DNA of 10,035 nt from Thiothrix sp. (lineage in GTDB: Bacteria; Pseudomonadota; Gammaproteobacteria; Thiotrichales; Thiotrichaceae), in the NCBI GenBank assembly GCA_011375245.1, contig DRMA01000133.1, positions 1-10,035 on the forward strand. Direction: 5' to 3'. Below, one piece after another: positions 1 through 6,442 of the stretch. The position numbers and the translations under genes were made by a program. Below the pieces are notes generated by a model. It ran no database searches. It saw nothing but the letters and a program-made list of their open reading frames with translations, and had not been told where the DNA came from. The number at the start of each line of letters is the position of its first letter. The stretch's first letter is position 1.

Positions 1-1147
1 ACTTACCTGCTGTTTGAGGTGATTTAAAATTCACCTCATGAATGCCAGCCCCCACCCCAATAAGATATTCATTATCAATGGCTTTCGTTTTATCAATTGC
101 ATCCGTAGGATAAAGTTTTGCCCGAAGCGTTAAGTTTTTTTGCATGGGCTTAGCAAGCTCTATTAAAAAACTTTGATCTTGTCCTAATTGATAAGGACCA
201 TAATTTTTCATTGAAAACGGCACATCTTCTGCTTGATAAGGGATCTGATACGATGCGCCACTTTTTGGCGTAATTTCTATTTCACCTTTTCCTTGAGAAC
301 CTTGTGCCATCAATAACCATGTTCCTGTCGGAAGTTGTGTATTAAACCCGCTGACTATTTCAGCCGTATCATCGGTTTTACTCAGCTCTATGACTTCATT
401 TGTTGTTGTATTTCTAGCTAAATAAATCACTGAAGTTGGACGGGCTGTTCCTTCCTTATAGCGTAGACTGATATGCACAGATAATAGCGGAGATTGTTTT
501 GTTGGTTTTTTTTCTATTGTTTCCTCTACCTTTTTGAGTGCTTCGGTTAGCTCTTTGCCTGATTGAGGGCGCAATAATTGCCCTCCTGTTTTCTGTGGAA
601 TACACGATAGACGATTGATTTCTTTTTTTGTTAAGCCAAAACCAACCACATGTGCGCGAATTTTAATGCCTTCATTAGCAATTTTTTGGGCGAGAGCGCA
701 AGGATCTTTATCACACGTTTCTAAGCCGTCGGTAATTAGAATAATATCGGCTTCTTCTGCGGTTCTAGGGATTTGTTTGACCGCTAAGGCTAATGCATCA
801 GTTAAAGGTGTTTTGCCTTTGGGAGTAATGCCATTAATTTTTTTCGTCAGCGTTGCAATATTTTGTATTTTTACAGAAGAAATTAACTCAATATCAGTAC
901 AATCCCCCTTGCGTCGATGACCATAAGCAATTAAGCCTAATGGTATTGTATTGTTTCTATTCTTTAAATAGTCGCCAAGCACATTGCGTGCAGTTTCTAT
1001 TTTAGTGCGCCCATCGTTTAATTGTTTCCACATGGATCCTGAGGCATCTAAAACAACCATTGAGGCATTATCAGCATCATTAGTATTAGCATAGAGTGAG
1101 CTTGTGCTTAATGTTAGTGTCAGTAATAGTGTTTGTAGTATTTTCAT
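1..1147 (-). CDS. Periplasmic VWA-domain protein, C-terminus cut off by window edge
   Basis: The minus-strand frame is open from ATG at 1147 to the window edge, giving 382 visible residues. Residues 1-20 form a Sec signal peptide (MKILQ start, hydrophobic core, LYA just before the likely cleavage site). A VWA domain follows, about residues 28-210, with a complete MIDAS metal site: DASGS at 34-38, Thr113 in GKTPLTD and Asp140 in ITDGLE. It strongly resembles the exported VWA family of proteobacteria with the AYGHRRKGDC and HVVGFGL motifs. Four cysteines (83, 145, 150, 182) suit an oxidising compartment. From residue 220 the chain is beta-rich (for example LPTGTWLLMAQGS) and domain-like, but I cannot name it. 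VWA domains usually mediate metal-dependent protein binding, so a scaffold or adhesion role in the periplasm or at the surface is likely. It starts 2 bp after the upstream stop, with AGGA 8 nt before ATG, so it is co-transcribed and perhaps translationally coupled. Confidence 0.9.
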   Translation of the reverse strand, partial: MKILQTLLLTLTLSTSSLYANTNDADNASMVVLDASGSMWKQLNDGRTKIETARNVLGDYLKNRNNTIPLGLIAYGHRRKGDCTDIELISSVKIQNIATLTKKINGITPKGKTPLTDALALAVKQIPRTAEEADIILITDGLETCDKDPCALAQKIANEGIKIRAHVVGFGLTKKEINRLSCIPQKTGGQLLRPQSGKELTEALKKVEETIEKKPTKQSPLLSVHISLRYKEGTARPTSVIYLARNTTTNEVIELSKTDDTAEIVSGFNTQLPTGTWLLMAQGSQGKGEIEITPKSGASYQIPYQAEDVPFSMKNYGPYQLGQDQSFLIELAKPMQKNLTLRAKLYPTDAIDKTKAIDNEYLIGVGAGIHEVNFKSPQTAGK

Positions 1148-1149
1148 TG

Positions 1150-4100
1150 TTATAGTCCTGAGCATAGTGCGCCGCCTCCTTTTGCCGCTCTGAATTTAAA
1201 TTCAAAGGCAGAATGACGTTTTTTATTAGCATCGGCTAAAGTGCCAGTAATCCGCCCGATTAGTAGTTTTTTATTACTAACATCAAGGGTTAAATTTGCC
1301 CCATCTTGGGCGTAATAGGTTTCTCCATTAACCTCGTAGGTAAAGAGTCTAACAGTTTTTGTTTCTGGATAAATCCAAGCGCTAATAGGTGGTATGATAA
1401 TTTTTGGATTCATCATGCTACTCATAAGATCAGCAAATCCACTAGCAACTTGCTTTTCTGTCTCTTCGCTTGAGGTTTCTGTTGATCCTGAGTTTTTGAA
1501 GGCTTTTAACAGCGCGTCTGAATCGAGCATTTCTCCTGTAATGAAATCAAAAACACCGCCAAAGCCAATTTTTTCTTGCTGAGCTATTTTTTTCTTTTCA
1601 TCGCTTGAAAGGTGCTTAGCAATTGTGTCTGAAATATTTTCTGATATACCAATCTTTGTCCCACTCGTGCTGCCAAAGCTACTGGTAAAAGAGTAAAAAC
1701 ATGAACAGCCAATATCAATGGAGACTTCATTGGATACATAGGGTTTTTGAGTTGTTTTTGCTTTAATAATAACATGTTCTTGCTGTGTTTTCTCTGGAAC
1801 GGTATAACGTCCTTTATGGATTTTTCCAATAGAAGCCGACCATATCACTGATGGTTTTTTATCTATTTTTTCTCCAATACCCTCAGCTTCAAATTGATAG
1901 CTTTTGCCATTTTCCAAACAGCCATAACGCGGTGTAATCACAATTTTATGACAAGCAGGGTGTTGGTCATCACTTTGTTTGACGGTAAAATGCGCTACAT
2001 TAAAACGCTCTGGTATACCTGAAGCTCGAATTCCTTGACGAGAAGTGCTTATTGCTTTTGCGGTAAATTTCACTTCACATTTATCCTCCGCTATTTGGGG
2101 AGCGGTGAATTCAAATGTCTTGCCGCTAGCCGTTGAGGAATAACCATTTTCACTGCTAATCTCCCACGTAATACCTTTATCATAAGCATATTCAACCGAT
2201 GCTGAAAATGTTTGAGATTCATCTTCTTTTATCTCTACAAAGGAAGGAGAAGCGGTTACTTGAATTGCATGTACAGTAATAGGTTTTGACTTTTGGGCAA
2301 ATCTACCTGCTAGGCGCGATGCACGTGTACTAACAACTAGCGCTCCTTGACCTGCTTTGGCAACCTGAAAGCTGCCTTTATTATTAGCGGTTACAACGCC
2401 ATTTTTTACATGCGTTTTAATGTACTCATAAGACAAAGGAATATTTTTATATTCACAAGGACCAAAGAGAACGGGTTGTGACTTTATATTATCTGCACCA
2501 CAGTTTGCATAGCGGGCACAGGCATTTGAACCAAGACCTAACCCATCACCTGCATGGCTATCAGAATATTTTTTCAGATAGCGTTTAGCTCTAGAGGTGG
2601 ATAAAATCATTTCTTCGGCTGTTTTTTTACTGTTAGCGTGCGACGCTTTTAAGGCTTTTGCTGACAGTGCATCAACGAGTTTAGCTCCTGCTTTTCCCGT
2701 TGCTTTTTCTCCCGCTTTGGCTAAATTTTTACCTAATTGATGGCCTGCTGCACCTGTTGAAACTAAGAAAACACCTAATGCGGTGGCTGCCGCCTGACTG
2801 AACTTATACGTATCACTGCTGGCATCCACTTTTATATTGTGATAGATATCTGGGCGATCATGGTCTTCATAAAAAGCATCATTTTTTACATCAAAACGTA
2901 AGTTAGAGATTCGTTTTGGTAATAAACTATTGGCAACATCTAATGTTGTTTGTACTGTCAATAAACCAATATCAAGCAGTAAAGCAGGGCCAGCAGCCAC
3001 AAGTCCAACGACTCCTGTTGCTATTCCTGCATTATCTAATGCTTGCTTACCTCTACGCCCGCCATCTGCCCAAGCTGATACTGCTTTTTGGTATTGTAGA
3101 TGATTTTCTAATTGTTGAGGGGTTTTAATAGAAACACAAAGTTTATCTTTAGAAAGAACAGCATGTGTTTTGGGCGGGGCTGCAAATGCAGTAGACGTAG
3201 ACATTAGCAATAATGCTTGGCTTGCCATTTGAATATGGCTTGTGGGGTTTAACCAGCTTGATAGACGATGGTGTTTTTTCGTCGGTATCATTGCAGCAGT
3301 GTATTTAGATTTTGGTAGAGAACGTAATTTTGTAACAACTTCTCTTATTGTTTTTTTCAAACCAGATTTAGCGGTAACCGCATCAAGTAGTTTGGCATCA
3401 TTTGGGCTGTTTTTTTTCAAATCCTCATACATTTTATATAGCGTTTGAGGATTATTAGGCTCGTTTAGAACATCATAAAGCAATGCATAAGGTAGAACAG
3501 AATCAGGGATGTTATTTGATATAGGATAGAGGTCATTGATGCTAATCCCTTGTGCTTCAATAAGATGTGTTAGTAGTTCTAGTTCAAGCTTAATGAGTTC
3601 TTTAAAAGCATTAGGTGCTGGTTTTAAAGGGGTGTATTTAAATGATCCCAAGCTACAACTATTTGTGCCTAAGGATAAAACCGTTACGTCTTTTTCGCGA
3701 CTAATACTTGGGATTAAGGGGGCAATTAAGCGTTCTTCATCAGATGTTTTTTTGCGAAAAAGAGGGATGTCGTTAGCTTCACCTTTTAGCCTAATTACAA
3801 TACGACTTTTTTTCTCCAATGTATCTGATAATCTTAATAGATCAAGCGGTTCTGCTTGCCGAGTAATAATATGCGCCTTACAAGCAGGGAAGTTATTCTG
3901 AGATGTTGAGGGTTTTGTATTTGCTATTATCTTCTTCGTCTGATCTCCGCAGCAGTTACGTTTTAAATAATGCTCAGGATCAGAATGCCAAAGATAATCA
4001 AATTGTTGTGGATTATCTTTGCGCGAGCAGCGCAGTAACACTTCACCTTTTTTTCGTTTTGGTAAATTAAATAAACGCATTGCCTTACTGGTTTTCATTT

Positions 4101-4269
4101 TGGATGCTTTGCGAACAATATCACCTGATGTGTTACACCACATGATGGTTATATCGGGATCATCATGCAGTGGTTCTGAGGCTAATAGCGGTGCAGCCGA
4201 CACAGCCGACAATAAGATCAATATAAAAAATAACGGTGGCGGTTCTAAAAATAATACTGTTTTTTTCAT
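1150..4269 (-). CDS. Large secreted cysteine-rich protein with two Ig-like domains, function unknown
   Basis: A 1039-residue protein I do not recognise as a whole. Residues 1-30 look like a signal peptide (KK, then a hydrophobic core carrying an unusual PPP, then SAVSAA and LLASEP as possible cleavage sites). Residues 31-340 are polar with several cysteines (45, 81, 106, 107, 129, 205). Around 346-365 lies a second signal-like stretch ending AFAAPP. Two Gly/Ala-rich hydrophobic segments follow (about 411-446 and 491-509), the first with a GxxxG-like pattern. Two bacterial Ig-like beta-sandwiches are likely at about 665-765 (ITWEISSENG, FEFTAP) and 772-853 (VIWSASIGKI, GRYTVP). The C-terminal part, about 955-1030, is beta-rich (WIYPETKTVRLFTYEVNG). 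Sixteen or so cysteines suggest disulfides in the periplasm or outside the cell. It is upstream of, and almost touching, the VWA gene, so the two products probably act together at the envelope. The Shine-Dalgarno is poor: AAGG lies 14-15 nt before ATG. Confidence 0.88.
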   Translation of the reverse strand: MKKTVLFLEPPPLFFILILLSAVSAAPLLASEPLHDDPDITIMWCNTSGDIVRKASKMKTSKAMRLFNLPKRKKGEVLLRCSRKDNPQQFDYLWHSDPEHYLKRNCCGDQTKKIIANTKPSTSQNNFPACKAHIITRQAEPLDLLRLSDTLEKKSRIVIRLKGEANDIPLFRKKTSDEERLIAPLIPSISREKDVTVLSLGTNSCSLGSFKYTPLKPAPNAFKELIKLELELLTHLIEAQGISINDLYPISNNIPDSVLPYALLYDVLNEPNNPQTLYKMYEDLKKNSPNDAKLLDAVTAKSGLKKTIREVVTKLRSLPKSKYTAAMIPTKKHHRLSSWLNPTSHIQMASQALLLMSTSTAFAAPPKTHAVLSKDKLCVSIKTPQQLENHLQYQKAVSAWADGGRRGKQALDNAGIATGVVGLVAAGPALLLDIGLLTVQTTLDVANSLLPKRISNLRFDVKNDAFYEDHDRPDIYHNIKVDASSDTYKFSQAAATALGVFLVSTGAAGHQLGKNLAKAGEKATGKAGAKLVDALSAKALKASHANSKKTAEEMILSTSRAKRYLKKYSDSHAGDGLGLGSNACARYANCGADNIKSQPVLFGPCEYKNIPLSYEYIKTHVKNGVVTANNKGSFQVAKAGQGALVVSTRASRLAGRFAQKSKPITVHAIQVTASPSFVEIKEDESQTFSASVEYAYDKGITWEISSENGYSSTASGKTFEFTAPQIAEDKCEVKFTAKAISTSRQGIRASGIPERFNVAHFTVKQSDDQHPACHKIVITPRYGCLENGKSYQFEAEGIGEKIDKKPSVIWSASIGKIHKGRYTVPEKTQQEHVIIKAKTTQKPYVSNEVSIDIGCSCFYSFTSSFGSTSGTKIGISENISDTIAKHLSSDEKKKIAQQEKIGFGGVFDFITGEMLDSDALLKAFKNSGSTETSSEETEKQVASGFADLMSSMMNPKIIIPPISAWIYPETKTVRLFTYEVNGETYYAQDGANLTLDVSNKKLLIGRITGTLADANKKRHSAFEFKFRAAKGGGALCSGL
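1156..1159 (-). promoter_or_regulatory. Ribosome binding site of the VWA gene
   Basis: AGGA on the minus strand sits 8 nt before the ATG at 1147 and lies inside the last codons of the preceding gene. It supports the chosen start and indicates coupling of the two genes. Confidence 0.6.
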
Positions 4270-4300
4270 GATGTTGTTTTTTACCTTGATGTGCTCAGGT

Positions 4301-4329
4301 ATGACAGACTGCTAAATTCTCCCTCGCAA
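4301..4329 (-). promoter_or_regulatory. Possible sigma70-type promoter before the large secreted protein gene
   Basis: Reading the minus strand, TTGCGA (4324-4329) is followed after 17 bp by TGTCAT (4301-4306), each matching four of six consensus bases. It lies in the 121-bp gap between the lipoprotein stop and the next start. I saw no terminator with a T-run in that gap, so read-through from the lipoprotein gene is equally possible. The match is weak. Confidence 0.25.
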
Positions 4330-4390
4330 CAGTATGAGAAATAGCAGTACAAAGAGGTATTATTGACTTGGGGTAAGCCTAGGATGTTCT

Positions 4391-4939
4391 TTATTTTTGG
4401 GCTAACTGTTCTAAAATTTTAATGGCTATTTTAGTCGAAATTTCCTTATATTTCTTAGGGTTATGAGCCCCTTTATTTGATGTATTGACTTGTATAAGAC
4501 TGTGATCAGCATAGGCATTCAAAAGTTGTTGTGGTTCGGAATAATAGGCCTTTTCTCCTACACCACTAATAAGTTTACTACCTGGTGTATATTTGACGTA
4601 ATGTGCTAAATTACCTACTTCTGTATAAGGGTCATTAGCAGCCTGCAAAATAAGACCGACGGAATAAATCTCGTTGCCTAATGTAAAGGTGTAGCTACAG
4701 ACGGTATGTCTTATGCTATCAGGCACTTTGTCTTTTCTTTCTTTTATTATTTTAATTTCTGTCGCCCCATTAAATGTAGTTTTGATGAGGGGCTTGTTTA
4801 ATACATCACATGCATCGACTTTTTTCGTTTTTGTACTATTTACTGCATTACTTGAATCACTTGTTTGGTTGTTAGAACCCTTATCACCACAAGCCGTCAT
4901 TAATAATGACAATATCGCGACGGATACTATTTTTTTCAT
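4391..4939 (-). CDS. Small lipoprotein, DUF3558-like in layout
   Basis: A 182-residue protein with a lipoprotein signal: MKK, hydrophobic stretch, then LMTAC with Cys17 as the lipidated residue. Met at -3 is slightly off the usual Leu. Gly18 at +2 is not an inner-membrane retention signal, so outer-membrane placement is expected. Residues 18-40 are a Ser/Asn/Thr/Lys-rich linker. The mature domain opens with DACDVLNKPLI (Cys43) and has a second cysteine (82) in TVCSYTF, a pair likely to form a disulfide. The DACDVL...CxY layout recalls DUF3558-type lipoproteins, but the resemblance is by eye only and the function is unknown. It is on the same strand as the large secreted protein and VWA genes and 121 bp upstream, so it may belong to their operon. 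Upstream lies only a weak AAGAGA ribosome binding site, about 11 nt from ATG, and a strong palindrome about 60 bp away. Confidence 0.85.
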   Translation of the reverse strand: MKKIVSVAILSLLMTACGDKGSNNQTSDSSNAVNSTKTKKVDACDVLNKPLIKTTFNGATEIKIIKERKDKVPDSIRHTVCSYTFTLGNEIYSVGLILQAANDPYTEVGNLAHYVKYTPGSKLISGVGEKAYYSEPQQLLNAYADHSLIQVNTSNKGAHNPKKYKEISTKIAIKILEQLAQK

Positions 4940-5000
4940 TGCTTGATTTCTCTTTTGTTATGGTTGTATCTATTAATTAGATAGCCCTATTAGATTGACC

Positions 5001-5029
5001 CTCTATTACTTTTTGGGAAAGTAATAGAG
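5001..5029. repeat. Perfect hairpin, 12-bp stem and 5-nt loop
   Basis: CTCTATTACTTT (5001-5012) and AAAGTAATAGAG (5018-5029) are exact reverse complements around the loop TTGGG. It lies about 62 bp upstream of the lipoprotein start. No T-run follows on either strand and the stem is AT-rich, so it is not a typical intrinsic terminator. An operator for a dimeric regulator or a 5' leader hairpin is more likely. The dyad itself is certain; its role is inferred. Confidence 0.7.
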
Positions 5030-5125
5030 TCTATTCTCCCACATTTCAATCCTATTAATCAATTATGTATTTCCATAGTTTTCTCTGTTCATCTACAATT
5101 ATCTGCTGTTAATCGAAAATTATAG

Positions 5126-5344
5126 AACGAAATATTATCGCCTTATCAAAAAATTTTAGATAAATTAAATTATGCAGATACCTTAGAGGATATTTGGCAG
5201 ATCGCAGTGGACTTTTTTAAGCGCAACGACAAGAGAGCAGGCAATCGCAAGAGCGATTATAAAAGGCATTGTTACATTAGCATAATAGGACAAAAAGCAT
5301 TTACTGATCGGGGAATTATCCCCCAGCGTCGCTATAAAATATAG
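5126..5344 (+). pseudogene. Startless 73-codon open frame, possible coding relic
   Basis: The plus-strand frame is open between TAG at 5123-5125 and TAG at 5342-5344. The translation has a plausible protein texture, with an amphipathic start (LDKLNYADTLEDIWQIAVDF) followed by a basic part rich in Lys and Arg. There is no ATG in frame; the only alternative start is a mid-frame GTG at 5207 without a convincing ribosome binding site. The surroundings are full of stops and repeats. It may be the remains of a longer gene, or a chance open frame. I do not recognise the family. Confidence 0.2.
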
Positions 5345-5375
5345 TTTATGGTATCGAGGATAAAAAAATAATGCC

Positions 5376-5405
5376 CAGCTAAGCTGACTTCGACCTCAGC
5401 TAAGC
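5376..5405. repeat. 9-bp direct repeat at 21-bp period with overlapping dyad
   Basis: CAGCTAAGC occurs exactly at 5376-5384 and 5397-5405, 21 bp apart centre to centre, which is two helical turns. Between them AGCTGA/TCAGCT forms a short overlapping dyad. The spacing would suit two regulator sites on one DNA face, but there is no nearby gene start that it would obviously control. Confidence 0.35.
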
Positions 5406-5515
5406 AAGGACTTCACCCATCAACCTAATGAGAATAGGATTGAATAATGCAAAGCCGATTATACCCACAGCATCATCAGGATGCACTCATAACCCACGCT
5501 TTTACCCACAAGAGT

Positions 5516-5581
5516 CTTATTTTTCATTCCATTATCGCCAGCCGATAAGCATAATGGAATGATAACAAACGCTTATTTTTC
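5516..5581. repeat. Compound palindrome between 10-bp direct repeats
   Basis: TCATTCCATTAT (5524-5535) and ATAATGGAATGA (5551-5562) form a perfect 12-bp inverted repeat around a 15-nt centre. Inside it TTATCG (5532-5537) and CGATAA (5543-5548) form a competing inner stem. The whole is enclosed by the exact direct repeat CTTATTTTTC at 5516-5525 and 5572-5581. The layout resembles a REP or miniature-element unit, or a structured 3' end for the minus-strand nuclease-like gene, whose stop is about 65 bp away. Confidence 0.5.
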
Positions 5582-5646
5582 TTTTATTTAGCACACAACC
5601 CATCGGTTATGATGTCGAGTAATGAGCAGATTGTGAAGAGTTTTTA

Positions 5647-6270
5647 TTAAGTCTGATTTGAGTAAAGATTCAACTGTGTTTTATTGAGAGTCATTTTTAT
5701 TTTTGACTGTAATTCATTATATGTACTCTCAGTAGGATTCAGCTTCATTAAACTTGATAAGGTAATTGTTTTTTGGTTTCCAAGCTTCTTATTTAAAATA
5801 CTTGTACTTAGCACATAAAATAGCCATTGCTCTAAATTAAGCGGATCGATTGTCTCTTGATCTTTATGATTAAGTATACAAAATACATATAAATCAGACT
5901 GTCTTTTTATTTCTGTGGAATGAGAATTTGTTTTTGAATCCCATCCTTTAGTTTTACGAATGCTAAATTGAATGTTGGATAATTTTTTCTGCGCCCACCG
6001 TTGAATATATGCGCCTGATTTAACTTCGATTTTTATACCTTCAGTGGTTTCAATATCGTATGAATCCCATTCAGTTCGACTACCTTTAGCAACACCAAGA
6101 GCAGATGCTACGATATATTCAGCTAAAATTCCTCTCATGGCATTACCCACTAAATCAGAAGCTGACCACTGCCAAAAAGATAAAAGACTGTCGTTTATGG
6201 GCTTTCCATTTTTATGAAATGCCTCATCTCCAATCTTTCTTTCTACGTCTATTTCTGGGTATTTATTCAT
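5647..6270 (-). CDS. PD-(D/E)XK nuclease-fold protein, probable endonuclease
   Basis: A 207-residue protein from the ATG at 6270. A GTG six bases further upstream would add two residues, but AAGG ending 5 nt before the ATG fits the ATG and abuts the GTG. The key signature is YDIETTEGIKIEVKS: Asp72, nine residues, then Glu82-Val-Lys84, the D-x9-ExK core of PD-(D/E)XK nucleases, with Glu51 in the preceding helix (RGILAEYIVASALG) as the likely further acidic residue. The sequence recalls a widespread solitary bacterial family that also carries IGDEAFHKNGKPINDS and LSSLMKLNP-type motifs. It probably binds and may cut DNA; the target is unknown. No methyltransferase is visible, so a classical restriction-modification pair is not shown. 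It is the most AT-rich gene in the window by sampled lines and is divergent from the ATPase gene, which suggests separate acquisition. Confidence 0.8.
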   Translation of the reverse strand: MNKYPEIDVERKIGDEAFHKNGKPINDSLLSFWQWSASDLVGNAMRGILAEYIVASALGVAKGSRTEWDSYDIETTEGIKIEVKSGAYIQRWAQKKLSNIQFSIRKTKGWDSKTNSHSTEIKRQSDLYVFCILNHKDQETIDPLNLEQWLFYVLSTSILNKKLGNQKTITLSSLMKLNPTESTYNELQSKIKMTLNKTQLNLYSNQT

Positions 6271-6275
6271 ACTCA

Positions 6276-6279
6276 CCTT
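6276..6279 (-). promoter_or_regulatory. Ribosome binding site deciding the nuclease-like gene's start
   Basis: AAGG on the minus strand is 5 nt upstream of the ATG at 6270 and directly against the alternative GTG at 6276. This favours the ATG. Confidence 0.6.
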
Positions 6280-6442
6280 TTAGCCACTGACATTTTAAGA
6301 TTTTACGCCTTCTTCTTCACAAGAATCTACAGCGCCCAAGCACAAAAAGCAAAATATAAACAACCGTTAAACGTAATAGAGAAGATACCCTCACCATTCC
6401 CCCATAAAATACCAACCAATAAACTCAAGGAATCCTCCCCCA
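6280..6442. promoter_or_regulatory. Divergent intergenic region between nuclease-like and ATPase genes
   Basis: About 160 bp separates the two start regions and must carry leftward control signals for the nuclease-like gene and probably the promoter of the ATPase operon. On the minus strand a weak pair, TTGCTT and TAGATT with 17-bp spacing, sits around 6325-6353. I saw no convincing plus-strand promoter and no strong palindrome. An AAGGA about 11 nt before the ATG at 6443 can serve as the ATPase gene's ribosome binding site. Confidence 0.35.

Larger units (their letters stand above)
5045..5444. repeat. Distant 12-bp inverted-repeat pair, possible relic element ends
   Basis: TTCAATCCTATT (5045-5056) and AATAGGATTGAA (5433-5444) are exact reverse complements 376 bp apart. 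They bracket a 400-bp segment that includes the startless open frame at 5126-5344. I found no clear target-site duplication outside the arms. This could be a small non-autonomous or decayed mobile element, or chance in an AT-rich region. Confidence 0.3.
4940..5646. other. Long palindrome-rich stretch without a convincing gene
   Basis: About 707 bp between the lipoprotein start and the nuclease-like gene's stop. No reading frame in either direction combines a start codon, a ribosome binding site and a protein-like product. It does contain several inverted and direct repeats, listed separately, and a startless open frame at 5126-5344. Smaller dyads also occur: AATCGC/GCGATT at 5243-5258 and GGGGA/TCCCC at 5310-5323. 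None is followed by a T-run like a classical terminator. The simplest reading is a decayed insertion or repeat region plus the lipoprotein gene's upstream control region. Confidence 0.6.

Noticed and set aside
1..1147. The VWA protein on the left as the missing partner of the MoxR ATPase
   Set aside because: It has a Sec signal peptide and acts outside the cytoplasm, lies on the other strand more than 5 kb away, and belongs to an exported operon. The MoxR partner should be cytosolic.
3536..4315. Plus-strand open frames opposite the large secreted protein gene
   Set aside because: They are antisense shadows of a long frame with clear signal peptide and domains, and have no ribosome binding sites or recognisable products.
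5310..5323. GGGGA/TCCCC hairpin as an intrinsic terminator
   Set aside because: The stem is only 5 bp and neither strand shows a following T-run.
5450..5470. TATAAT on the minus strand as a promoter -10 element
   Set aside because: No acceptable -35 hexamer lies 16-18 bp upstream and there is no gene start downstream.
5428..5562. A 44-codon plus-strand frame starting ATG at 5428
   Set aside because: The nearest AAGGA is about 17 nt from the ATG, too far to serve; the product looks random and the frame ends inside the palindrome at 5524-5562.
5561..5575. ATAACAAACGC resembling one end of an integron attC site
   Set aside because: The matching GTT-type complementary core (GCGTTTGTTA-like) is not found at a suitable distance, so no attC fold can be drawn.
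6431..6440. AGGAATCCT just before the ATPase start as a sequestering hairpin over the ribosome binding site
   Set aside because: The complementary halves are separated by a single base, so no RNA hairpin can form.
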